Assembly: GCA_016718385.1 (NCBI GenBank) | Contig: JADKDK010000004.1 | Span: forward strand, 434,001 to 498,000 | Source: Gammaproteobacteria bacterium | Lineage (GTDB): Bacteria > Pseudomonadota > Gammaproteobacteria > Pseudomonadales > UBA5518 | Direction: 5' to 3' | DNA: 64,000 nt | In this document: positions 43,656 to 52,566 of the stretch, in pieces | Layout of the letters: every line of letters begins with the position of its first letter | Position numbering within the stretch: position 1 is the first letter of the stretch | The notes under the pieces: generated by a model | Told to the model about the DNA's origin: nothing | Database searches by the model: none | The model's input: only the letters and a program-made list of their open reading frames with translations | Translations under genes and position numbers: made by a program

Positions 43656-44826
43656 CACATGCTGTTCCTCGACGGGGTGTATGTCGAGCGCACCGACGGC
43701 TCACTGCGCTTCCACTGGGTGAAGGCCCCGACGAGTGCCGAGCTCAGCCGTCTGACCCACGCTCTTGCACGGCGCATCGGGCGGTTCCTCGAACGCCAGG
43801 GGCTACTCGAGTGTGACGCCGAGAACAGCTACTTGGTCGGCGACGAGCTCGCCGACGGGCCGATGGATCAGCTGCTGGGTTCCTCGATCACCTACCGCAT
43901 TGCCGTCCGGCCGCGGCAGGGCCGCAAGGTCTTCACGCTACACACGCTGCCAGCCTGCGATGAGTCGTTCGGTGACGGGGTGGGTAAGGTGGGCGGGTTC
44001 TCCCTGCATGCGGGCGTGGCGGCGCGCGCGGATGAACGCGAAACGCTCGAACGGCTGTGCCGGTACATCAGCCGCCCGGCGATCGCGGAGGAGCGCCTGT
44101 CGCTCACCCCGAGCGGCAAAGTCCGCTACCAGTTGAAGACGCCCTACCGCGATGGGACCACGCACGTCATCTTCGAGCCGCTCGATTTCATCGCCCGGTT
44201 GGCGGCTTTGGTGCCCAAGCCGCGGGTCAATCTGATCCGCTTCCACGGCGTTTTCGCGCCCAACAGCCGGTACCGCGGGCAGGTGACGAAGGCCAAGCGG
44301 GGCAGAGGCGGTCGGCGTGCCACGACGGCAGACATGGAGGAGCCAACGCCCGCCGAACGCCGGGCCTCGATGACCTGGGCGCAGCGTCTGAAACGGGCTT
44401 TCGGCATCGATATCGAAACCTGTCCGGCCTGTGGTGGGGCGGTGCGGATTATCGCCTGCATCGAGGATCCCGAAGTAATCGCGAAGATCCTGAGCCACCT
44501 CGATGCGAAAGCGGGCAGGGCCGAAGCCGCGCGGCGGCCACCGTGCCGGGCGCCGCCCCGGACGCGACTGTTCGACTGCGAGTCGGACTACTCTGAGCTG
44601 TTCTGAGACCTCACCCGGGGCCGCGACGCGCACGGTGGCAACTGGCCTGACGGCCGACGGCACCGGAAAACGTACGCCAAGGGACGATTGGATGGGGGAT
44701 TCGGGCGCCGCAAAGCCCGTCAGAAGCGTTTCGCGGGCTCGAATGACGACCGAAGGCTGGTGTTCGGCGGTGAATGCGTGGATGGGATACTGCCGGGCGA
44801 AAAAGGGGATTTATACGACCTATACC
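43656..44826 (+). mobile_element. IS91-like element, copy 2 (5'-truncated)
   Basis: The sequence joins copy 1 at a position matching 39,478, so it keeps only the second His of the HUH motif onward and lacks the zinc-binding domain. The remaining frame (to the stop at 44,606) is open, but the protein cannot be a functional nuclease. The 3' end is complete to TATACC (44,826), with slight changes (CGACGCGCACGGTGGCAACTGGCC) from the other copies. Quinone oxidoreductase sequence starts directly after it. Confidence 0.9.
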
Positions 44827-45292
44827 CCACACCTCCGGTTGCGCCATACACCAAGACATTTTCCCCGGCTTTGACGCCAGGGCGGTCATTGAGCTGCCAT
44901 GCCGTGATAGCCACCAGCGGCAATGCCGCCGCTTCCCGATGCGAGAGCGAGCGCGGTTTTGACGCCAGCAACGCCGGGTCGCACGCGATGAACTCCGCCA
45001 AGGTTCCACCCAGGCCACGAACGCCCCCGGCACAACCGTAAACTTCATCGCCGACATGGAAGGACTCCACGCCGTCGCCCACCTGCTCGATCACCCCCGA
45101 GAAATCGCACCCCATGATGCCGGGGAGCTGCGGGCCAATGGGCAAGCCGGCACGGATCTTGAGGTCGATGGGATTCACCGACGCAGCATGGATTCGCACC
45201 AACACCTCCCCCGGCTGAGGCGTAGGGGTTGGAACATCCTCCAGATGCAGGTTTTCCGGCCCGCCGTGGGTTCTCAACAGAATCGCTTTCAT
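44827..45292 (-). pseudogene. Zinc-less alcohol dehydrogenase / quinone oxidoreductase, truncated by the IS
   Basis: The N-terminal 155 codons of an MDR-superfamily protein: MKAILLRTHGGPENLHLED, then VLVRIHAASVNPIDLKIRAG, GIMGCDFSGVIEQVGDGV and NVLVYGATGGVG, ending at the nucleotide-binding glycine motif. The C-terminal half is missing at the junction with the IS91-like 3' end (44,826). Family members reduce quinones or enones with NADPH. The gene is downstream of nei on the same strand. Confidence 0.88.
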
Positions 45293-45501
45293 TGCATGGT
45301 TTCCTTTCAGCTCATGTTGAATAACGGGGTGCCTGCCCGGCGTTGTTAAATTGGGTTCCATTCGGCTAACGCCTTGGCAGGCGCTGACATCGGCGACACC
45401 AGAACACAGTGCGGTTCGCCAAAGCGGTGGTGGTGATAAGGGTTCCGCACCGATGGCACGGGCGACCACTTCGCCGGTAGGTGTACCAGCGCAAATCAGC
45501 T

Positions 45502-46550
45502 CCTGATTAGCAATGAACTTCAGCCATACGAATCGCCCGCTGCGGTTGCGGCGCACAATGGACAGCCGCCACCAGGAGTCGCTCGTGCAGTGTCCTGAGA
45601 TCGAACCGCCGGTTGAATCGATAGGCAAATGCGCCGAGGTATCGTGCGGCGTATTTGCGAAACGCAAAAGCGTGGTGGCAGCCGCTCAAGCTCGTCTTGA
45701 GATTGCCGAGCACCGTGTTGACCCACTGAAACTCCGGCATCTCCTTGGGCTTGCGCCCTGCAATCGTGACCGGTTCGTGGCTGCATCCTGCCCCCGTGAC
45801 CGCGCGAAAACAGCCCAGCCCATCGGAAAGCACCGTACAGCCCGCCGCCAGGTTGGACTTTGCCCATCGTGCGACGGCCTCCGAGCTGAACGTTGCCACG
45901 GGCGTCAGCTTGGCGCGCACCGGACGACCGGCATCAGTCAGCGAGACGGCTGCGATGAACGGCACCTTGTTCTCCGATCCGCGACCCGCCGTGCCGCCGT
46001 TGCGTTCACCGCCGAGGTAGGCGTCATCGATTTGTACTTGTCCTTCAAGGAGATAGCGATCCTCACGCGCAGCCATCGCCTCCATCAGCTTGTGGTGAAT
46101 CAGCCAGGCCGTTGGGTAGCTCACACCCAAGTGGCGCTTGAGGGCGAGCGCCGACAGCCCCGTTTTGGCCTGGCTGATCAGGTAGATCGCCAGAAACCAG
46201 ATACGCAGCGACAGCTTCGTGCCCTGGAATACGGTGCCGGCGATCAGCGAAGCCTGGTGTCGGCACGCGTTGCATTGAAACAGGGGGCGGCTACTCGCCC
46301 GCAGGACGCAGTGGGCCGAGCCGTTGCAGCGCGGGCAGCGAAAGCCGGCAGGCCATCGGGCAGCCACCAGCGCCGATTCGCATTGCGCTTCGGTGCCAAA
46401 TCGAGCGAAAAACTCAGGCATGGACAGCCCCGGCTGGAACTGGATGCGATTCATGGCCATGGTGAACCCCCTCCGGATTGGATACCGGCACAGGATGCGC
46501 CGCGGGGAGCATCACCAGGTGAGGCTGGCTGAGGTTCATTGCTAATCAGG
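45502..46550 (-). mobile_element. IS1595-family insertion sequence with 8-bp target duplication
   Basis: Terminal inverted repeats CCTGATTAGCAATGAAC...TCAGCC are found at both ends (45,502 onward and up to 46,550). The element is 1,049 bp. It is flanked by the direct repeat AATCAGCT (45,494-45,501 and 46,551-46,558), the 8-bp duplication expected of this family. It carries one transposase gene and no passenger. Confidence 0.95.
45507..46460 (-). CDS. IS1595-family transposase (ISXO2-like)
   Basis: A 317-residue transposase. The N-terminal zinc ribbon has CPRCNGSAHC...CNACRHQ (about residues 38-65), and an ISXO2-like DDE domain follows with VQIDDAYLGGERNG, SDGLGCF and EFQWVNTVLGNLKTSLSG (the third acidic position is Asn-type, as in much of this family). 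The C-terminal RRFDL segment is typical. The frame is intact, so the element could still be active. It lies inside nei. Confidence 0.93.
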   Translation of the reverse strand: MAMNRIQFQPGLSMPEFFARFGTEAQCESALVAARWPAGFRCPRCNGSAHCVLRASSRPLFQCNACRHQASLIAGTVFQGTKLSLRIWFLAIYLISQAKTGLSALALKRHLGVSYPTAWLIHHKLMEAMAAREDRYLLEGQVQIDDAYLGGERNGGTAGRGSENKVPFIAAVSLTDAGRPVRAKLTPVATFSSEAVARWAKSNLAAGCTVLSDGLGCFRAVTGAGCSHEPVTIAGRKPKEMPEFQWVNTVLGNLKTSLSGCHHAFAFRKYAARYLGAFAYRFNRRFDLRTLHERLLVAAVHCAPQPQRAIRMAEVHC

Positions 46551-47408
46551 AATCAGCTTCATCATTGGAGGCGCGTTCGGCGAGCTTCGTCCAGCCACTA
46601 GGTGGCTCACGGAACTGACCTTCATCGGTCGTGATGACCACACCCCGGCGTTTCCCGTCCGCCAACAGGGCGACCGCATCCGACCAAAGGCATTGGAGCT
46701 TGCGAATGCTCACCTGTTGGCCGGCGGTCGTCGGATGGATGCGGTGCCTAAAGAGCAATTCAGCCCGATAGATGTTGCCCACCCCGGAAATGACGCTTTG
46801 ATCCATGAGCAGTTCCCCGATCGCACGACGGGAAGACCGAACGGCTCGGATGAAAGCGGTTGGGTCTGAATTGCCGAGCAGTGGGTCGGGGCCTAGGCGG
46901 GCATGCAACGCCTCAACTTCGGCCGCGGTCAGTGTCTCGCACTGCGATGGGCCATTGAGGTCTACGACCGCTTGCTTTCCAACCAGCCGGAGGCGAACCG
47001 CTCCCCGTGGAGCCGGCACCGCAAAGCTGCCGCCATCACCAATGACTTTGGGCTGCGTACCTTCGCCAGCGGCCGTCAGCAGCGGGTTGCGATGCGGAGC
47101 CAAAGGATGCTCCGCCGCGAGCGCAAAGCTCCAGACCCCGTAAAGGCCAAGATGGACATGGAGAATCCGCAGGGCTTCTCCACCTGGATCGAAGGAGGCG
47201 AAAAGGTGCTTGCCGTGGGCGGTTGCTCCAAGGAAAGTGCAACCATCTATCAATGCGGCCCCGCTGCTGAACCGCCCTTGCGGCGATGAAGCCTGAACAA
47301 CCTCATCTTGCAGGAGTCCAGTCAGGGCATCAGCAGTGCCGTGGATGACATGGCCTTCGGGCATCTCAGCCTATCCCTAACTGACGCCATGTCTCTGCAA
47401 CATTGCTT

Positions 47409-47930
47409 TCATGGGGCGATTCCTTGACCTGTTTTCCTTGCCGCCTCCTGGCCCAAGCAGGTTGTTAGCAGAAGTGGGGGTGTGGGCAGCCCTTGGCTGG
47501 ACAGTTCGTGAGTGGTCACGCTGATGTGATAGAGGCCATGACTGGCTAGGTGCATCAACATTTGTGCGCGGCTCATTCGTCCTTTGTCGCCATCGGTGAA
47601 AACAAAGTCGATTTCTTCCCCGGCAGCAATGTCATCCAATTCCTGGGCATATTGGATCAGCCAGTCATCAAGCCCTTCGGTCGCCTCCCGCAATTGCAGC
47701 AGCGCAGGAAAGGAATTGCTCTCCGTCGAAGCAAAGTCGTGAGGCTTCCCCAGCATGTGGGATCGGAATATCTGATCGACGATGTGGATGTGATTCATCC
47801 AGTAGAGTGCTTGTTGCACCGCATCGGGCTTGCCTGCGTAGGCCGGGGACTGGAGCACTTCGTACAAGCCCATTTCCATCCATTTCTTATGGGTCATGAG
47901 CTGCACTAGAAGGGAGCTGTGGACATTCAT
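47409..47930 (-). CDS. DinB-family protein
   Basis: A 173-residue four-helix DinB-like protein: MNVHSSLLVQLMTHKKWMEMGL, a central WMNHIHIVDQIFRSHMLG with the first histidine of the metal site, and HLASHGLYHISVT with the further His pair. This family binds a metal and includes thiol-dependent transferases; most bacterial members have unknown function. It sits in a cassette of small genes (nei, DinB, sugE, B3/4, argO, all on this strand). Confidence 0.82.
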   Translation of the reverse strand: MNVHSSLLVQLMTHKKWMEMGLYEVLQSPAYAGKPDAVQQALYWMNHIHIVDQIFRSHMLGKPHDFASTESNSFPALLQLREATEGLDDWLIQYAQELDDIAAGEEIDFVFTDGDKGRMSRAQMLMHLASHGLYHISVTTHELSSQGLPTPPLLLTTCLGQEAARKTGQGIAP

Positions 47931-47975
47931 TGTCTGTTCCTCGTTAATCGCAAGAGGAAACCCAGCGGGATTCGC

Positions 47976-48290
47976 TCAGGTGGAGAGTTTCATCAGCACC
48001 AAGCCGCCGACAATCAGAACAGCCGCAAGAATGCGCATGGGGCTGGCAACCTCGCCCAATACAAAGATGCCGACGACAAAGGCACCCACGGCGCCGATAC
48101 CTGTCCAGATCGTATAGGCCGTGCCCAGGGGAAGGGATTTCATCGCCACCGACAGTAGCCCGAAGCTGGCGATCATGGCGACAATGGTGATGGAGGAATA
48201 GCTTAGCCGGGTGAAGCCGTCCGAGAGCTTCATCGTATAAGCCCAGATGACTTCAAGCAGACCTGCAATGACCAAATAAATCCAAGCCAT
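47976..48290 (-). CDS. sugE: SMR-family guanidinium exporter (SugE/Gdx)
   Basis: A 104-residue, four-helix small multidrug resistance protein. MAWIYLVIAGLLEVIWAYTMK includes the essential Glu13 of the membrane site, and later helices read TAYTIWTGIGAVGAFVVGI and RILAAVLIVGGLVLMK. SugE/Gdx members export guanidinium by proton exchange and are often under guanidine riboswitches; one is present just upstream. The start has TAGGAGAG upstream. Confidence 0.95.
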   Translation of the reverse strand: MAWIYLVIAGLLEVIWAYTMKLSDGFTRLSYSSITIVAMIASFGLLSVAMKSLPLGTAYTIWTGIGAVGAFVVGIFVLGEVASPMRILAAVLIVGGLVLMKLST

Positions 48291-48312
48291 ACGGCTCTCC
48301 TATGTCAAAGAG

Positions 48313-48364
48313 CCGGGTCGTCCCGGACGATAAATTGGCCCGCAGGCTGGGGTCGTCCCCAACC
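48313..48364 (-). promoter_or_regulatory. Guanidine-II (mini-ykkC) riboswitch
   Basis: On the minus strand two GC stem-loops each carry an ACGA loop. The first is GGTTGGGG-ACGA-CCCCAGCC (48,345-48,364) and the second is CCGGG-ACGA-CCCGG (48,313-48,326), separated by about 18 nt. Paired hairpins with ACGR loops define the guanidine-II class, whose ligand-bound loops kiss and free the ribosome site. The sugE ATG is about 23 bp after the second hairpin. Confidence 0.88.
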
Positions 48365-48400
48365 TAAGATTTTACTTCATAGCCACTTTCTAAAGTGAAG

Positions 48401-49096
48401 CTACGTTGTCTCGATGCCCACCAGCTTCGTGCCGATGCTCGCGTCCGGCATCATCAGGTGCAGCCCTTCCACCAGCCGCTCCCCTGCTTCATGGAGCGCA
48501 GGCAACGGCATGGTTGGCAGGCTTTCTAGAATGAACCACATGCGCCGGGCCTCTGCACTCAGTCTGGTTCTGACCCCTTGCCGCCAGTTCCAGCGGCGGC
48601 AAGTTACGCCCACGTCGTCGCGCCAGATAACTTCTCCCGGCTCCGGGGATTCATGGGCAGGCTGGCCTTCCTTGATCGTGTCGAACAACTCGGTTCCATC
48701 GGCAACCACCAGGCGGGGCGTACCGACATAGGCCGACAAGTTTTCCCCACCGACCGGAACGGCGTACTGGATACTGATGGCGTTGTAGAGATCGACTACC
48801 GGATCAATGCTCTGGAGGTGGCCATCGCGCAGCACCCGCTTGCGCAAAGCTTCGGCAGAACAAGGAGTGCGTTGTGGTTTGGCGCCGAACTTCCGGAAAA
48901 CGTCTGCCCACGCCACAAGATGAGCCTCAGCCCATGCTGGGCCGCCAGCAGCCAGCGATTGGCAGGCATCCCTCAAGACTTCGGCAGCCAGGCCCGACTC
49001 GGTAACGCAGGCGTTCTCGACACTGATGCTCAAGGCCCGGAAGCCAGGAGCCAGCTCGACAATGGCTGGCGCAATAAAAGGTGTCACAGTAGGCAT
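48401..49096 (-). CDS. B3/B4 tRNA-binding domain protein
   Basis: A 231-residue protein made of one B3/4 domain, the editing-like domain of phenylalanyl-tRNA synthetase beta subunits: SIDPVVDLYNAISIQYAVPVGGENL, then WRDDVGVTCRRWNWRQG. Free-standing members are widespread and of unknown role; hydrolysis of mischarged tRNA has been suggested for the family. It lies between sugE and argO. Confidence 0.85.
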   Translation of the reverse strand: MPTVTPFIAPAIVELAPGFRALSISVENACVTESGLAAEVLRDACQSLAAGGPAWAEAHLVAWADVFRKFGAKPQRTPCSAEALRKRVLRDGHLQSIDPVVDLYNAISIQYAVPVGGENLSAYVGTPRLVVADGTELFDTIKEGQPAHESPEPGEVIWRDDVGVTCRRWNWRQGVRTRLSAEARRMWFILESLPTMPLPALHEAGERLVEGLHLMMPDASIGTKLVGIETT

Positions 49097-49132
49097 GACG
49101 AATCTCCAGTGGGAACCACGCTCAATAGATGC

Positions 49133-49750
49133 TCAGTGAAGCGGGTTCAGCAGCAGCATCAGGCACAGAGTCAGCATGAACACGGCAATGCCGCCGTCGA
49201 GCACGCGCCATGCTTTGGGATTGCGGAAGGTCGGTTGCAGCAGACGTGCGCCAAAGCCCAAGGACGAAAACCACGCGATGCTGGCAATACAAGCCCCAAG
49301 CCCGAACATCCATTGCGCCATGCCTGGATAGCGGGTGGACAGGCTGCCAACCAGCACCATCGTATCGAGGTAAACGTGCGGGTTGAGAAAGGTGAAGGCC
49401 AGGCAGGCCAGAAGCACATGGCGCCAGTTCTTCTCATTGCCTTGCTCTGGCGCCAAGGCACCAGCACCGCGCCAGGCCCGTTGCGCTGCAAGAAGTCCGT
49501 ACCACGCGAGGAATGCTGCTCCGCCGAACCGCAGGACTTGCATCAGTTGCGGCCACTTCAGTACCAGGGCGCCCACACCGGCAACGCCGCAAAGAATCAA
49601 GGCAATATCGCTAAGCGCACAGACCGCAACGACTAAGCCGACATGGCTTCGTTGCAGCCCCTGCCGCAGCACGAAGGCGTTTTGTGCGCCAATGGCGATG
49701 ATGAGGCCCGCCCCGGTGATGAATCCGGCAGCGGCAGCGGAAAGAAGCAT
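49133..49750 (-). CDS. argO: LysE/ArgO-family amino-acid exporter
   Basis: About 205 residues, six membrane helices, with the LysE-family N-terminal GAGLIIAIGAQNAFVLRQGL, a mid-protein helix pair and LAFTFLNPHVYLDT, the conserved NPHxxLD motif. It exports arginine or lysine. The start was set at ATG 49,750; a TTG five codons upstream is possible. It is divergent from the argP-like LysR gene, the usual arrangement in which ArgP activates argO. The intergenic DNA (49,766-49,860) likely holds the ArgP site. Confidence 0.9.
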   Translation of the reverse strand: MLLSAAAAGFITGAGLIIAIGAQNAFVLRQGLQRSHVGLVVAVCALSDIALILCGVAGVGALVLKWPQLMQVLRFGGAAFLAWYGLLAAQRAWRGAGALAPEQGNEKNWRHVLLACLAFTFLNPHVYLDTMVLVGSLSTRYPGMAQWMFGLGACIASIAWFSSLGFGARLLQPTFRNPKAWRVLDGGIAVFMLTLCLMLLLNPLH

Positions 49751-49860
49751 CCAGATGGCTCGCAAGTGGTAGAAATTGAGCTATGGTGCAGCAGTCGCCA
49801 TCTTAAGTAAAACTAGATATTCTTCATGTCATCAAGAAAATCTAATCTTCGAGAGTAGCT

Positions 49861-50777
49861 ATGGACTTGATCCACCCTCAACTGGCGGCCTTCGCTGCGG
49901 TACTGGAAGAAGGGAGCTTCGAGGCGGCCGGTCGCCGCCTCTGCGTCACATCCTCCGCCGTGTCCCAACGCATCAAAGCGCTGGAGGACAGGCTGGGACA
50001 GGTGTTGGTGGTGCGTCAGCCACCATGCCGGCCCACGCCGGCAGGCGAGTTACTGCTACGTCGAGTGCGACCGATGCAAACCTTGGAAGCGGAGGCGCTG
50101 GCCGACTTTCTTCCAGAAGAAAGCCGGGCGCGAAGACACGCCCCATCCCCATTGCGGTCAACAGCGACTCGCTTGCAACCTGGTTCCTCGGCGCTTTGTC
50201 CCAACTGAACCAGCGGTATGGCTATCTGTTCGACGTGCGGGTGGACGATCAGGATCACACCCTCGGATTGCTGCGCGACGGGTCTGTGCTCGGTGCCGTC
50301 ACGGCTGAAAGCGTCCCAGTGCAGGGCTGCACAGTTGAGGCGCTTGGGGCGATGCGCTACCAGGCCATCGCGGCACCGAAGTTTGTTGCACACCACTTTC
50401 CTGTTGGCGTGGATGCAGCATCACTCGCCAAAACCCCGATGATCGTGTTCGACCGCAAGGATGAGTTGCAGTGGCGTTTCGTGCGCCGAATCACCCGCGC
50501 CCACCTGGCACCGCCGATCCATTACTTGCCGACAGCTACCGGGTTTATTGACGCGGCGGCGCTTGGCTTGGGGTGGTGTCTGGCTCCCGAGTCGCTGCTG
50601 CAATCTGCGCTAGTGGAAGGCCGCGTGGCATGTATTGCCCCGGATCGTTCACTCGATATACCCCTGTATTGGCAGCACGCTGCCATTCGTTCCGATACCT
50701 TGCAGAATATCAGTGCAGAACTGCGCCGGGCCGCCGGCAATGCCTTGCATAAGGCACCGAGGAAGGCGATGGCTTAG
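49861..50777 (+). pseudogene. argP: ArgP-like LysR regulator, one-base frameshift (copy 1)
   Basis: The N-terminal winged helix reads MDLIHPQLAAFAAVLEEGSF, EAAGRRLCVTSSAVSQRIKAL, EDRLGQVLVVRQPPCRPTPAG, typical of ArgP/IciA LysR proteins. Near 50,128 (GAAAGCCGGGCGCG) one base is missing relative to copy 2 (GAAAGCCAGGGCGCG). The C-terminal effector domain continues in the next frame to 50,777. ArgP activates argO in response to basic amino acids. The second copy is open at this place but broken elsewhere, so a sequence error is likely. Confidence 0.85.
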
Positions 50778-51190
50778 GGACGGGATGGCCGAACTTTGCC
50801 CAGCGGATGCGGAATACCACCATCGCCGTAGGTATGCGTCACCTGGGCAATGACCACTTGAAAGCCATTGAGCCACCGTGCTTGCTTTCGCTTCGCTTCT
50901 TGATGAATTGGGTGCTCTATTAGTACCCGAAGCGCCTCCATGCTTTCCCAGTAGTACACATTGGAGATTAGCCCTGTGGCAGAGTTTTCCCAGGCTTCCT
51001 CGCCCATGTAGCCGGGGATGGATCTGGCGAGCTGTGCGATGGCGTTGTCCAATCCATGGAACTCGTCGTCAAACTCACGCTTGGCGAACGTGAAGGTGCT
51101 GGTGTAGATGGTGTCCGGCAAATCAAGCCCCTGTAGTAATGACGGGTGACATACAAGTCCAGTTTTCCAAGTCGATGTTACAGCGGACAT
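50774..51190 (-). CDS. Antibiotic biosynthesis monooxygenase-like protein (ABM fold), copy 1
   Basis: A 138-residue ferredoxin-like-fold ABM protein: DTIYTSTFTFAKREFDDEFHG, QLARSIPGYMGEEAW, ISNVYYWESMEALRVLIEHPIH and AKRKQARWLNGFQVVIAQVTHTYGDG. ABM proteins include quinol monooxygenases and heme oxygenases (IsdG-like), but this one shows no firm substrate signature. The start at ATG 51,190 was preferred over a TTG five codons upstream. The stop overlaps the argP stop on the opposite strand. An identical copy is at 55,282. Confidence 0.83.
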   Translation of the reverse strand: MSAVTSTWKTGLVCHPSLLQGLDLPDTIYTSTFTFAKREFDDEFHGLDNAIAQLARSIPGYMGEEAWENSATGLISNVYYWESMEALRVLIEHPIHQEAKRKQARWLNGFQVVIAQVTHTYGDGGIPHPLGKVRPSRP

Positions 51191-51918
51191 AGCGCCCTTC
51201 TTCAATCAACTTCTTGTTTTGGCGTGTCGGCGCGATGCGCCGCCGGGCTTTCGGGCTGCGCCCCGTGCCGTCTTTGCCGTCACGGCCATTCGGCTTCAAT
51301 CCCTCACGCCTTCGCGCCTGCGGGCGCTGCGCGCTGCGCTTGCCTCCAGGGGAAAGCCCTGCGGACTATCCCCGCCGCGCGCAGCTTGGCGCCCCTCGAT
51401 GCCGCCGAACCGGCTGCGCCGGATCGGCCCGGCCATCGCCCCGCCGCGTGGGCGGAGCGATGGCGAACACGCTGACACTTGCTGCGGCAGGTTGTGCGGA
51501 TGCGTGCCGTCCTCAACGCTGGCGGTTCCCGCCCATCACGTCACGAAGGACAGTTCACGGACAACCCGCCCGGCATCGCTATGGAGCTTCCATGCCACGC
51601 CTCAAAACCTGCGCCGCAAGGTGTAGCAGGGGCGTTCTCGCCTGTCGTCGGGTGGTTGACCTGGCCCGCGTCAGGGGGGGCGAGCCGGAGAAGCCTTCGG
51701 GCGGGGATGCCGAGCCGGCCATATCTCCTTTCGGAGCGGTTCGGCCCAAGGCGTCCTTGTCTCGTTGTGAAATCCTGGCGGGGCACGGCTGCGCCTCGGG
51801 CTTCATGGCTGCAACCGTCCGGCGAAAACAATTTCCCCGCCGCTACGCGGCTTCCTCGCGCAGCAAATTCTTTTCGCCTCCCGGCTCTCCACTACGTTGC
51901 GACCGCAAGCGGTGCAGC
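51191..51918. other. GC-rich non-coding stretch, copy 1
   Basis: About 730 bp with no credible gene: all six frames give Arg/Pro/Cys-rich shadow peptides. It contains many short complementary GC blocks (for example GCGCGATGCGCCGCC, GGGCGCTGCGCGCTGCGC). Its texture resembles non-coding DNA of plasmids and integrative elements, but I see no integrase or relaxase to confirm that. It is joined to IS91-like sequence at 51,919. The same stretch is at 55,699-56,426. Confidence 0.6.
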
Positions 51919-52566
51919 CCGCTCGATTTCATCGCCCGGTTGGCGGCTTTGGTGCCCAAGCCGCGGGTCAATCTGATCCGCTTCCACGGCGTTTTCGCGC
52001 CCAACAGCCGGTACCGCGGGCAGGTGACGAAGGCCAAGCGGGGCAGAGGCGGTCGGCGTGCCACGACGGCAGACATGGAGGAGCCAACGCCCGCCGAACG
52101 CCGGGCCTCGATGACCTGGGCGCAGCGTCTGAAACGGGCTTTCGGCATCGATATCGAAACCTGTCCGGCCTGTGGTGGGGCGGTGCGGATTATCGCCTGC
52201 ATCGAGGATCCCGAAGTAATCGCGAAGATCCTGAGCCACCTCGATGCGAAAGCGGGCAGGGCCGAAGCCGCGCGGCGGCCACCGTGCCGGGCGCCGCCCC
52301 GGACGCGACTGTTCGACTGCGAGTCGGACTACTCTGAGCTGTTCTGAGACCTCACCCGGGGCCGCGACGCGGCACGGTGGCTTGGCCTGACGGCCGACGG
52401 CACCGGAAAACGTACGCCAAGGGACGATTGGATGGGGGATTCGGGCGCCGCAAAGCCCGTCAGAAGCGTTTCGCGGGCTCGAATGACGACCGAAGGCTGG
52501 TGTTCGGCGGTGAATGCGTGGATGGGATACTGCCGGGCGAAAAAGGGGATTTATACGACCTATACC
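51919..52566 (+). mobile_element. IS91-like element, copy 3a (strongly 5'-truncated)
   Basis: The element begins at the position matching 40,000 of copy 1 (CCGCTCGATTTCATCGCC) and runs to the stop at 52,347 and the fixed end TATACC at 52,566. It keeps the PRVNLIRFHGVFAPNSRYR block and the C-terminal zinc finger but no HUH motif. It reads through from a preceding frame, giving a fusion without meaning. Cyclase sequence follows the end. Confidence 0.9.

Larger units (their letters stand above)
45366..47364 (-). pseudogene. nei: Fpg/Nei-family DNA glycosylase interrupted by IS1595
   Basis: The N-terminal part (47,364 down to 46,551) begins MPEGHVIHG, giving the catalytic Pro2-Glu3 of the family, and continues through the helix-two-turn-helix region (RRAIGELLMDQSVISGVGNIYRAELLF). 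The C-terminal zinc finger is on the other side of the insertion (45,501-45,366), in a frame reading RSGRPCHRCGTLITT...FWCRRCQRLPRR. It has both Cys pairs (CHRC and CRRC). Removing the 45,502-46,550 element and one AATCAGCT copy rejoins NDEAD to LRWYTYRRSGRPC. Nei removes oxidised bases and cuts the strand. The gene is inactive here, and the insertion is recent enough that both halves are intact. Confidence 0.92.
49985..52566 (+). repeat. Repeat R, copy 1
   Basis: 2,582 bp from inside argP (AGGACAGGCTGGG) through the monooxygenase gene, a GC-rich non-coding stretch and the 3' end of the IS91-like element. It recurs at 54,491-57,077 as a near-exact copy with a few one- to three-base indels. 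Both copies end at the same TATACC. Confidence 0.92.

Noticed and set aside
45502..46550. A 6-bp ATCAGC target duplication for the IS1595
   Set aside because: With the inverted-repeat ends set at CCTGATTAGC the flanking repeat is the full 8-bp AATCAGCT.
48401..49096. Treating the B3/4 protein as a tRNA synthetase
   Set aside because: Only the B3/4 domain is present; the catalytic core is absent.
51214..52347. A 377-codon open frame from the non-coding stretch into the transposase end
   Set aside because: It is a read-through fusion of Arg/Pro-rich shadow sequence with a transposase tail, and no start or domain supports it as a gene.
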